Assembly (NCBI GenBank): GCA_017403955.1
Contig: JAFRDH010000007.1
Coordinates: forward strand, 62,001-126,000
Direction of reading: 5' to 3'
DNA: 64,000 nucleotides
Source: Mogibacterium sp.
GTDB taxonomy: Bacteria; Bacillota; Clostridia; Peptostreptococcales; Anaerovoracaceae
Within the stretch, counting starts at the first letter, position 1. Every line of letters begins with the position of its first letter. The position numbers were made by a program, and so were the translations under genes. The notes beneath the pieces were generated by a model that was not told the DNA's origin, ran no database searches, and worked only from the letters and a program-made list of their open reading frames with translations. Positions 34,941-42,628 of this stretch are shown here, in pieces.

Positions 34941-36338
34941 ATGGCATACGTAGAAGCAAATGATTATGTAAAAGGTCTTGTCGCAAAGGCTAAGGCAGCA
35001 CAGGCTATCGTTGGAGAATATACCCAGGAACAGATCGATGCTGTTGTATATGAGGTAGCTAAGTGCGGTTATCTTACAGCTTATGAAATGGCTGTTATGG
35101 CACATGAAGAAACAGGAATGGGATCAGTTGAAGGAAAATTCGGCAAAAACACGAAGACTCCTCAGATGCAGTGGTGGGATGTACATGACAAAAAATCTGT
35201 AGGTGTTGTAGAAGTAGATAAAGAAAAAGGCTTTGTCTGCATCGCAAAACCTTGCGGAGTCGTAGCATCCATCGTTCCGACGACCAACCCGACAGTAACG
35301 CCGGTAGGTAACGGGATCCAGATCCTCAAGGGACGTAATGCTGTGATCTTCTGTCCTCATCCAAAAGCTAAGAAGTCCACATACCATATGTGTGAGCTCC
35401 TCAGAGAAGCTGTAGCTAAGGTAGGATGCCCTAAGGACATCATCCAGTGTGTCGAGGAGCCTACTCTTGAGACATCTCAGATGGTAATGTCCGCATGTGA
35501 CGCAGTAGTTGCAACAGGCGGTCCGGGAATGGTCAGAGCAGCTTACTCATCTGGAAAGCCATCCTTCGGAGTAGGCCAGGGTAATGTACAGATGATCCTG
35601 GGCGATGATTATGAGGATCTTGAAAAATTCGCAGAAGATTCGATTTCCTGCCGTACGTTCGACATGGGACTCGGATGCACATCGGACCAGATGGTCCACA
35701 TTCCTGCAGACAAGTATGATGCAGTCAAAGACGCATTCGTAAGACATGGAGCTCTCTATTTTGACGATAAGGAGACCATCGATAAGCTGAGAAACCTCAT
35801 TTTCGAAGAAGGCGGAAGACTCAGCAGAGACTGTGTCGGTAATACTGCTGTAGAACTCGCTGATAAGCTCGGTATCGAACATGATGGAAATATCAGGACG
35901 CTGCTCCTGCCATGTGATGCAGTAGCTGAAGAAGACTACTTCACAAAAGAGATCCTCTGCCCGATCGAGAGACTTCACAAGTATACAGATTTCAAGCAGA
36001 CCGTTGAGGACGCGCGCAAGAACTACCTGATGGAAGGGCAGGGCCATGTAAGCGCTCTTTATACAGAGAATCAGGATTACATTTCTTATGCAGGTGAAAG
36101 ACTTCCGGTATGCAGACTGATGATCTGCCAGACGGCTGGAGCCGGTGCAGGACGTTACAACAACGGATTTAATGGAACGAACACTCTTGGATGCGGATTC
36201 TGGGGCGGAAACAGTATCGATGAGAACCTGAGTTACAAGCATCTGATCCAGTACACAAGAATTTCCACAGTAGTTCCTGAAATGCATGAACCAACATTTG
36301 AAGAAATCTTCCCTGACCTTGCAGCAGAGAAGAAATAG
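34941..36338 (+). CDS. CoA-acylating aldehyde dehydrogenase
   Basis: The 465-residue protein belongs to the EutE/PduP/AdhE-N clade of aldehyde dehydrogenases, which turn aldehyde, CoA and NAD+ into acyl-CoA. It shows GVVASIVPTTNPTVTP, IIFCPHPKAKKSTY-like sequence, VATGGPGMVRAAYSSGKPSFGVG and the catalytic cysteine C246 in GLGCTSDQ. There is no N-terminal extension of the sort that targets EutE/PduP to microcompartments, so it should be cytosolic. It is third in the operon between the kinase and the first permease. Substrate is unknown; acetaldehyde, butyraldehyde or a substituted aldehyde all fit. Confidence 0.9.
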   Translation: MAYVEANDYVKGLVAKAKAAQAIVGEYTQEQIDAVVYEVAKCGYLTAYEMAVMAHEETGMGSVEGKFGKNTKTPQMQWWDVHDKKSVGVVEVDKEKGFVCIAKPCGVVASIVPTTNPTVTPVGNGIQILKGRNAVIFCPHPKAKKSTYHMCELLREAVAKVGCPKDIIQCVEEPTLETSQMVMSACDAVVATGGPGMVRAAYSSGKPSFGVGQGNVQMILGDDYEDLEKFAEDSISCRTFDMGLGCTSDQMVHIPADKYDAVKDAFVRHGALYFDDKETIDKLRNLIFEEGGRLSRDCVGNTAVELADKLGIEHDGNIRTLLLPCDAVAEEDYFTKEILCPIERLHKYTDFKQTVEDARKNYLMEGQGHVSALYTENQDYISYAGERLPVCRLMICQTAGAGAGRYNNGFNGTNTLGCGFWGGNSIDENLSYKHLIQYTRISTVVPEMHEPTFEEIFPDLAAEKK

Positions 36339-36387
36339 AAGGCAGAACGGTAAACATCTCCTTACATTCACATAATATCAGTTAAAA

Positions 36388-36412
36388 CCGGGGCCACAGC
36401 GGATGGCCCCGG
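36388..36412 (+). other. GC-rich hairpin before permease 1
   Basis: CCGGGGCCA (36388-36396) and TGGCCCCGG (36404-36412) form a perfect 9-bp stem with a 7-nt loop. There is no T-run, so it is more likely an mRNA stability or partial-attenuation element than a terminator. Confidence 0.7.
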
Positions 36413-36453
36413 AGGATGGGAGAAGGATCTGAAGATAGAGAAAGGAGTCTGTC

Positions 36454-37896
36454 ATGACAAAAAAACTATCTACTTTTCAGTGGATCATGCTGATTATCTG
36501 CATTTTCCTGTTGTACTTCAATAAACTTATACCGCCTTTCGGCGGACTCAACCAGGCGGGCGTACAGGTGCTTTGCCTCGTAGTAGGAACACTCCTCATG
36601 ATGCTTACAATTGATATCATTCTTCCTGCTATGTTCCTCATATTGGCACTTCCGCTGTCAGGTCTGTACTCACTTGGAGAAACCCTTGCTATGACGATGG
36701 GCCACAGCGTAGTAAACTTCATGATATTCAACGGATTGATGCTCTATGTTCTGCAAGAGACAGGAGTACTCAGAAGGATCGCTATCAACATGATCACAAT
36801 GCCGATAACGCAGAAAAATCCTAAGGCGTTCGTTGCGGGACTGTGGCTGGTAATTTTCATAATCGGGTGCTTTATTGATATCACTGCATGTGTTATTCTG
36901 TTCTCAATCCTTATCATAGAGATTCTGGATCAGATCGGGGTCAAGAAGGGCGATAAGCTTGGCGAGATGCTGCTTTTCGGTAATATGATCTTCTGCTGCA
37001 TCAGCTATGGATTCACCCCGATAGGACATTCGGTACCAATATTGGCGATCTCAGTATTTGCAGATATACAGGAGATCTCAATGCTCAAATACACTATAGT
37101 AGGTGTGATCCTGGGAATCATTTGCTGGATCATCTTCTGTGCAATTGAACTCTTCCTGGTAAAGGTAGATCTGTCGCCTATCAAGAACTTCGATGGAGCG
37201 AAGATGAGATCACAGCTCGGAAAATGGACAGTATCTGAAAAACTTGCTCTTGGAATATTCATTGCTGTAGTAGTTCTCTGGCTCAGCCCTGACTTCCTTA
37301 AGGGGGCACCTGCTGTTTATGGCGCAGTTACTTCACTCGGTCAGGTCGGAGCACCTCTGCTTGCTGTAGTCGTAATGTGCCTGATCAGAATCGATAATAA
37401 ACCTCTTCTGAATTTCGGCGATGCCATGTTATCAGGTGGAGTTGCATGGGCTCCTATTTACCTTATCGCAGCTTCGATGGCTCTTGGTGCCGTTATCGGT
37501 AATGCTGATGCCGGCATCCCGGCATATCTCGCGGAGCACCTCGGAGGCTCTATCGGGCAGCTCGCTCCATTCACATTCGTAATTCTCATGGCACTCATTG
37601 CGATCGTTATCACAAACTTCACATCCTGCACTGTAGCTCTGACAATTGCATATACTGTCGCACTTGCCCTCATTGGAACTGTAGGCGGTGTAAGCGCAGG
37701 CGCGCTGGCACTCGTTCTCGGTGCAGGTGCCGGTCTCGCATTCATGACTCCTCCAGCAGGAACAAGCGCTGCTGTAACAGTCGGATACGGATATGTCAGT
37801 TCAGGACAGATGTTCAAAAAAGGAGCATTATATGCTGTCTTATTCGGAGCTATCACAATAGTGATCGGATACTTCATCGCTTCAGCTATTGTATAG
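36454..37896 (+). CDS. SLC13/DASS-like carboxylate permease 1
   Basis: This 480-residue protein has about 11-12 membrane segments and resembles the SLC13/DASS and related ion-transporter superfamily permeases. Features include LIPPFGGLNQAGVQVLC, FIDITACVILFSILI, SYGFTPIGHSVPILA and the matched second-half loop AFMTPPAGTSAAVTVGYGY, with serine/threonine- and proline-rich re-entrant loops as in dicarboxylate carriers. The paralogue at 38010 has the same length and motifs, from a tandem duplication. It probably imports an anionic precursor of the aldehyde, or exports the acid made by the kinase. AAAGGAG precedes the ATG. Confidence 0.8.
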   Translation: MTKKLSTFQWIMLIICIFLLYFNKLIPPFGGLNQAGVQVLCLVVGTLLMMLTIDIILPAMFLILALPLSGLYSLGETLAMTMGHSVVNFMIFNGLMLYVLQETGVLRRIAINMITMPITQKNPKAFVAGLWLVIFIIGCFIDITACVILFSILIIEILDQIGVKKGDKLGEMLLFGNMIFCCISYGFTPIGHSVPILAISVFADIQEISMLKYTIVGVILGIICWIIFCAIELFLVKVDLSPIKNFDGAKMRSQLGKWTVSEKLALGIFIAVVVLWLSPDFLKGAPAVYGAVTSLGQVGAPLLAVVVMCLIRIDNKPLLNFGDAMLSGGVAWAPIYLIAASMALGAVIGNADAGIPAYLAEHLGGSIGQLAPFTFVILMALIAIVITNFTSCTVALTIAYTVALALIGTVGGVSAGALALVLGAGAGLAFMTPPAGTSAAVTVGYGYVSSGQMFKKGALYAVLFGAITIVIGYFIASAIV

Positions 37897-37923
37897 TTTG
37901 ATTCTCGTATAGTTAAGTAATGT

Positions 37924-37958
37924 CGGCATCTGCCGGAAATGCGTCCGGTGGATGCCGG
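37924..37958 (+). other. Hairpin between the two permease genes
   Basis: CGGCATC (37924-37930) pairs with GATGCCG (37951-37957), and inside it CCGG pairs with CCGG. There is no T-run. It may set the relative level of the second permease. Confidence 0.65.
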
Positions 37959-38009
37959 TAAATCAAATAGGCATAGAATCGTTAAATTTAGAAAGAAAAG
38001 GTGATCTGT

Positions 38010-39452
38010 ATGAAAAAGTATCAATGGGTCATTACCATCGTCAGTATTTTCCTGATGTATGGTAATAAACTGATTCCGCCTTTCCCTGGACTCAGTAGTA
38101 CAGGAATGTCGATTCTGTGTATTTTCGCAGGAACGATGATGATGCTCCTGTTCGTAAGCCTTACCTGGCCGGTCGTACTAAGCGTCCTGTCTTATGCTGT
38201 ATGCGGAGTATATGCACTTCCTACTGCGATTTCCATGTCCTTCGGACATCACATTTTCTGGTTCGTTGCATTCAGCGGTATGATCATGAGCTCGCTCAAC
38301 AGAGAAGGAATGCTCAGGAGACTGGCGATCTGGATGATAAGCAGACCTTTTGCAAGGAAAAGTCCTTGGGTATTTCTGACTACATACTTCTTCGTAATAA
38401 TGCTTGTCGGAAGTATCATGGACGTTACTGCTGCAACGATCCTGTTTTCCGGACTTACAGCTGAGATGCTGTATTCTCTGGATGTGAAAAAAGGAGATAG
38501 ATTCGGCGAGATAATTATGCTTGGAGTACACGTGATCTGTGGACTGTCATATGGTATAACTCCGATTTGCCATTCAGTCCCGATCCTTGCTATGAGCCTG
38601 TTCAGTGATTTCACATCAACTAACTTCCTGCATTACTGCATTGTGGGTTATGTATGTGGAACATTGATCCTCATAGCATATATTCTGAGCTTTAAGTTCA
38701 TACTCAAGCTCGACATCAGTATTCTGGCGGGCTTTGATGCCAGATCTCTGGAACACGATTTCAAGCCTCTCAGCAAGAGAGACAAGAGCTGTGCGTTTGT
38801 GTACGGATTCATTATTGTTCTGTGGATCCTGCCGAGCTTACTGCAGAATCTGGCACCGGCGGTATATACATTCTTCGATTCTCTGACATCAACAATGCCG
38901 ATGCTCCTCGGAGTCATCATTATGTGCCTCTGGCATGTCGATGGAAAGCCTCTTATGGATTTCGGCAAGGAACTTAATGAAGGAGTTCCTTGGGTAGCAT
39001 GCTTCCCGATGGCGGCTGCTATGATGATCGCAGTTGCAATGAATAATGAAGAAGGAGGTATCCCTGCATGGATCGCAGGTGGTACTACTGATCTTCTCAG
39101 TAATGTGACCCCGTTCATGTTTGTGTTCTTCATCTGCATATTCTGCACTGTGATCACAAATTTTGCTTCGGACACTGTCGCTCTTGTCCTTGCGTCATCT
39201 GTTGCAACGACATTAATGGCAGGCGGCGCGCTGGATATTTCAGGCTTGTATATCCCGGGTCTGGCTATAGCTCTCGGAGTTGTAGCATCCTGCGCATATG
39301 CAACACCTGCAGGCTCGACATATGGGGCACTCATAAGCGGACAGGGCTGGGTAAGCAGAAAGTGTCAGTTCATTGATGGAATGCTGTACGCGATGTTCAA
39401 TGCAGTGGTATGTGCGACGCTTGGATATTTCCTGGCTATGGCAATTGCTTGA
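38010..39452 (+). CDS. SLC13/DASS-like carboxylate permease 2
   Basis: ATG 38010, about 10 nt after AAAAGG, gives 480 residues; an upstream in-frame GTG at 38001 is less likely. It is a paralogue of the preceding permease: LIPPFPGLSSTGMSILC, IMDVTAATILFSGLTAEML, SYGITPICHSVPILA and YATPAGSTYGALISGQGW align with the same positions. Conservation of the loops with divergence elsewhere suggests related but not identical substrates, or a heteromer. It is fifth in the sigma-54 cluster. Confidence 0.8.
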   Translation: MKKYQWVITIVSIFLMYGNKLIPPFPGLSSTGMSILCIFAGTMMMLLFVSLTWPVVLSVLSYAVCGVYALPTAISMSFGHHIFWFVAFSGMIMSSLNREGMLRRLAIWMISRPFARKSPWVFLTTYFFVIMLVGSIMDVTAATILFSGLTAEMLYSLDVKKGDRFGEIIMLGVHVICGLSYGITPICHSVPILAMSLFSDFTSTNFLHYCIVGYVCGTLILIAYILSFKFILKLDISILAGFDARSLEHDFKPLSKRDKSCAFVYGFIIVLWILPSLLQNLAPAVYTFFDSLTSTMPMLLGVIIMCLWHVDGKPLMDFGKELNEGVPWVACFPMAAAMMIAVAMNNEEGGIPAWIAGGTTDLLSNVTPFMFVFFICIFCTVITNFASDTVALVLASSVATTLMAGGALDISGLYIPGLAIALGVVASCAYATPAGSTYGALISGQGWVSRKCQFIDGMLYAMFNAVVCATLGYFLAMAIA

Positions 39453-39574
39453 TGCGGAGGCGGTTTGCGATTATCTCATAGGAACGGCAAAAGAGTGGGG
39501 CAATCTGCTTCCTGTCGTAAGAGATGCATATGCAGCAGCATTTGCGATATAAGTTACAGAATGGAGCTATTGAA

Positions 39575-40162
39575 ATGAAAAAAGAAGTTTTTATAGATAT
39601 ATCAGCTAGACACGTGCATCTGTCAGATAAAGACAGAGAGGCACTGTTCGGCGAGGGCTACACACTTACTAAGAAGAAAATGCTTGGCCCGACTAACTAT
39701 TCGACCGAAGAGCAGATCGCTGTGACAAGTGAGAAGTCGACATTCTCTAAGGTCAGAATGATCGAACCTGCAAGAAAGAGAACACAGGTTGAGATCTCAA
39801 GGACTGATGCCAGAACTCTCGGTATGAATCCGCCGGTCAGGCTCTCAGGAGACCTGGACGGAACTCCGGGTATCAAGCTTACCGGTCCTGCAGGTGAGGT
39901 CGAAATAGAAGAAGGCGTTATTGTTGTAAAGAGACATCTTCATCTCGGACCTAATTTTGCGGAAAAGTACGGTATCAAGAACGGAGATAATGTCTGGGTC
40001 CGCGTAGACTCAGACGGCCGCAGACTGATTTTCGGCGATGTCGAAGCAAGGGTAAGCAAAGAGGATTCTGACAAAGTCCTGATGCATATCGATACCGATG
40101 AAGCAAATGCTGCAGGTATGCCGGGCCCGATGTGGGGATATATCGTAGATATTGACGACTGA
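39575..40162 (+). CDS. pduL: Phosphate acyltransferase PduL
   Basis: PduL exchanges CoA and phosphate on an acyl group. The 195-residue protein has FIDISARHVHLSDKD and VVKRHLHLGPNFAEKYG, the paired histidine motifs that bind zinc in the two beta-barrels, and a closing HIDTDEANAAGM. ATG 39575, behind ATGGAGC, is the start; an upstream ATG at 39524 would add an unconserved stretch. There is no N-terminal microcompartment-targeting helix. It links the acylating dehydrogenase to the butyrate-type kinase, completing aldehyde to acid with ATP yield. It lies 122 nt after permease 2. Confidence 0.93.
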   Translation: MKKEVFIDISARHVHLSDKDREALFGEGYTLTKKKMLGPTNYSTEEQIAVTSEKSTFSKVRMIEPARKRTQVEISRTDARTLGMNPPVRLSGDLDGTPGIKLTGPAGEVEIEEGVIVVKRHLHLGPNFAEKYGIKNGDNVWVRVDSDGRRLIFGDVEARVSKEDSDKVLMHIDTDEANAAGMPGPMWGYIVDIDD

Positions 40163-40182
40163 CAAAGGACTTTTGCTATAAT
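40152..40182 (+). promoter_or_regulatory. Possible promoter giving a leaderless rpoN transcript
   Basis: TTGACG (40152-40157) and TATAAT (40177-40182) are 19 nt apart, overlapping the pduL stop. The expected start of transcription falls on the rpoN ATG at 40189, and no good ribosome site precedes that ATG. Confidence 0.35.
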
Positions 40183-40188
40183 AATCAT

Positions 40189-41442
40189 ATGAGTATATCT
40201 GCCGGTCAGAAAATCATAATAACGACGGCCGCAGACACTGAGGCTAAGAGCGAAGTCAGGATCACGCCGCAGTTGATCCAGTATCTTAGTGTGCTGCAGA
40301 TGAACGTGGCAGCTTTTGAAGCGTATATAAAGGGAGCTGTTGATGAGAATCCTATGCTGGAACTATCCTGGAAGGATTCACAGACAGTTCCTTTTAATTA
40401 TTCAGGGAAGAGCGGCGAGGCTAATAACATCAGCGATCCTCTGGAGAACTCTTCCGGAAACTCTGTTCCGTTTGAAGAGACACTGGCTTTCGAACTCAGA
40501 TCGCAGCTCGAAGGGATCAAAAAAGCACAGGGACTTGCGGAACTGACATACAGGCTTTGCCAGCTCTATATCGATAATATCGACGATGATGGTTATTTAT
40601 CTGCTGATCTCGTTGAGCAGGCTGCAAAACTCAGAGAAGTAGGCAGGGATGCTGCTGAAGAGGCGCTGACGATCATACAGAGCATGTCTCCTGCGGGTGT
40701 TGGAGCGCGCGATGACAACGAGTGCATCGACATACAGAAATCCCGCGAAGTTCCTGTGAATATCAGGCCGGGGCAGCTATATTCAAGGCAGGATGCTGTA
40801 CAGTACGTATATCCGGACATATATATAAGAATCGCTGAGCCTGATGATGAAGATGATGATATTGCGAAAAGAATTTATGTTGAAATCGACTCAAGGCATG
40901 AGCCAAAACTGGAACTGAGCAGTCAGTATCTTCGTATGCTCGAAGAAACGACTGATGCAGAGGCAAAGGCATATCTAAAAGAAAAGAAGCAGCATGCAGA
41001 ATGGGTCATAAGTTGTATTGAGCAAAGATACAGGACATTACAATCTGTTGCAGAGGCAATAGCCGAACTGCAGATGGACTATCTGACAGATGAAAATGCA
41101 ATGATAAGTATGATCACTTTAAGTGATGTTGCAAAGATAGCAGGAGTAAATGAGTCAACTGTTTCAAGAGCTATAAGAGATAAATATGCAAGCACGCCAA
41201 GAGGGACATTTCCCCTTCCGTTTTTCATACCAAGGGCGAGGAGCTCTCAAGCGGGTACTTTGTCGTATGCGGATATGGTGAGGATGCTGATCCGCAGACT
41301 GATATACAACGAAGACAAAGCCGCTCCGCTTTCCGACCGGAAGATCGCAGAAGAACTTGAAAAGGCGGGATATGTGATATCCAGAAGGGCAATAACGAAA
41401 TACAGAAAGGAACTGGGAATACCAAGCACCAGGCAAAGATAA
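40189..41442 (+). CDS. rpoN: RNA polymerase sigma-54 factor, shortened core-binding domain
   Basis: Region I is present (ITPQLIQYLSVLQMNVAAFEAYI..ENPMLEL), as is the first core-binding segment with LAELTYRLCQLYIDNIDDDGYL. The HTH (SDVAKIAGVNESTVSRAIRDKYASTPRGTF) and the RpoN box (SRRAITKYRKELGIPS) are intact, so promoter recognition should work. After SPAGVGARDDNECI (about residues 166-180) the usual 50-60 residues of helices are missing, and the sequence jumps to RPGQLYS..VQYVYPDIYIR. The total, 417 residues, is short for the family (about 430-490). The deletion is in frame. It closes the operon whose activator is encoded divergently, an unusually local arrangement. Confidence 0.92.
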   Translation: MSISAGQKIIITTAADTEAKSEVRITPQLIQYLSVLQMNVAAFEAYIKGAVDENPMLELSWKDSQTVPFNYSGKSGEANNISDPLENSSGNSVPFEETLAFELRSQLEGIKKAQGLAELTYRLCQLYIDNIDDDGYLSADLVEQAAKLREVGRDAAEEALTIIQSMSPAGVGARDDNECIDIQKSREVPVNIRPGQLYSRQDAVQYVYPDIYIRIAEPDDEDDDIAKRIYVEIDSRHEPKLELSSQYLRMLEETTDAEAKAYLKEKKQHAEWVISCIEQRYRTLQSVAEAIAELQMDYLTDENAMISMITLSDVAKIAGVNESTVSRAIRDKYASTPRGTFPLPFFIPRARSSQAGTLSYADMVRMLIRRLIYNEDKAAPLSDRKIAEELEKAGYVISRRAITKYRKELGIPSTRQR

Positions 41443-41473
41443 GGAGACAGGGAACCGTCCCCTGCCTCCTTTA
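41441..41473. repeat. Dispersed repeat copy 4 / terminator between rpoN and metA
   Basis: AAGGAGACAGGG and CCCTGCCTCCTT form a 12-bp stem with one A-C mismatch, followed by T-rich sequence. It ends convergent rpoN and metA and overlaps the metA stop by 3 nt. Confidence 0.8.
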
Positions 41474-42427
41474 TTCTAATGTATTTTTGATTGTGTAACT
41501 GTCTTCTTCGATCGGTCTGAGTTCGTTCAGGTCGTATGGTGTGTCCTGATAAACAAGGTTGAGCCAGTTGGTGTATGTGCAGTTGGAACTAGAGCGCCAT
41601 GAGAGGATCGGTTCCTGACTTGGATCATCGTCAGGGTAGTAGTTGACCGGAATCTCCGGGTCAAGTCCTTTCGCAACATCTCGCTTGTATTCTTTATCAA
41701 GGTCATATCTGTCATATTCAGAGTGGCCTGTTACGAATACCTGCCTTGATGAGTAAGCGAGTATCAGGTAGCTGCCGGCTTCAGGGCTCTCGGCCACTAC
41801 ATAGAGTTCAGGATGGTTCCTGACTTTCTCTTCTTCTATTCCTGTATACCTCGACTGAGGGACATAGAATATATCATCCATTCCTCTCATGAGTATCTTC
41901 TTTCTGTGAATGACACGGTGCAGATATACACCGCTAAGTTTTTTAGGAAGCAGCGTCTTCTTTATTCCGTAGTGATAGTACAGTCCTGCCTGGGCGCCCC
42001 AGCAAATGTGGAATGTAGAATAAACATGTGTCTTCGACCACTCGAATATCTGACAAAGTTCGTCCCAGTACGTAACTTCTTCGAATTCAAGCTGCTCGAC
42101 CGGCGCTCCTGTGATGATCAGTCCGTCAAAGTTCCTGTCTTTGACATCATCGAATGTCTGATAAAATTTGTTGAGGTGTGATGTGTCCACATGGGTCCCG
42201 CGGTGAGTTGCAGTAGTAAGGAAAGTGATCTCCAGCTGGATAGGGAAATTAGAAAGGACCCTGAGTATATCAAGCTCGGTATCTTCCTTAAGAGGCATCA
42301 AATTGAGAATGGCGATTTCAAGCGGTCTGATATCCTGAGATTCAGCTCTGCTCTGATCCATTACGAATATATTTTCATCTTCCAGTATCTTCTTGACCGG
42401 AAGATCGTTCTGTACTTTGATTGGCAT
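41471..42427 (-). CDS. metA: Homoserine O-acetyltransferase (MetA family)
   Basis: This 318-residue enzyme activates homoserine for methionine synthesis. The nucleophile is C142 in FHICWGAQAG, with H235 and E237 in VTGHSEYDRY. Residue 111 is glutamate (GAPVEQLEF). In this family E111 goes with acetyl-CoA use and G111 (as in E. coli) with succinyl-CoA, so the enzyme should make O-acetylhomoserine. That agrees with the divergent neighbour, an O-acetylhomoserine sulfhydrylase. The ribosome site GGAG(A) precedes the ATG on the minus strand. Confidence 0.94.
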   Translation of the reverse strand: MPIKVQNDLPVKKILEDENIFVMDQSRAESQDIRPLEIAILNLMPLKEDTELDILRVLSNFPIQLEITFLTTATHRGTHVDTSHLNKFYQTFDDVKDRNFDGLIITGAPVEQLEFEEVTYWDELCQIFEWSKTHVYSTFHICWGAQAGLYYHYGIKKTLLPKKLSGVYLHRVIHRKKILMRGMDDIFYVPQSRYTGIEEEKVRNHPELYVVAESPEAGSYLILAYSSRQVFVTGHSEYDRYDLDKEYKRDVAKGLDPEIPVNYYPDDDPSQEPILSWRSSSNCTYTNWLNLVYQDTPYDLNELRPIEEDSYTIKNTLE

Positions 42428-42561
42428 TTATTTCTCCTGTCCCCGTATTTACAAACTATAAGCCGGATAGCGGCACATCACGAATAACTAATTAAATAAT
42501 GATAATATGTGGCTTTGCGCGCTGTCAAATGATATTTGCAGGGGAAATGGAATTTGGTTAC

Positions 42562-42590
42562 TTGCATGAGTCAGGTTAATTAAGTATGAT
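42562..42590 (+). promoter_or_regulatory. Sigma-A promoter of metY
   Basis: TTGCAT (42562-42567) and TATGAT (42585-42590) are spaced 17 nt apart, 39 nt before the gene. No S-box riboswitch was recognised in the 200-nt gap to metA. Confidence 0.65.
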
Positions 42591-42628
42591 TTCTATAATG
42601 AAATTGGAAAAGGGAGGTATCAGAGAAA

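Noticed and set aside
32563-40162. Bacterial microcompartment operon
   Set aside because: There are no shell-protein genes, and PduL and the aldehyde dehydrogenase lack targeting extensions.
42428-42628. SAM (S-box) or other methionine riboswitch between metA and metY
   Set aside because: No S-box core or terminator/antiterminator pair is visible; a plain promoter explains the region.
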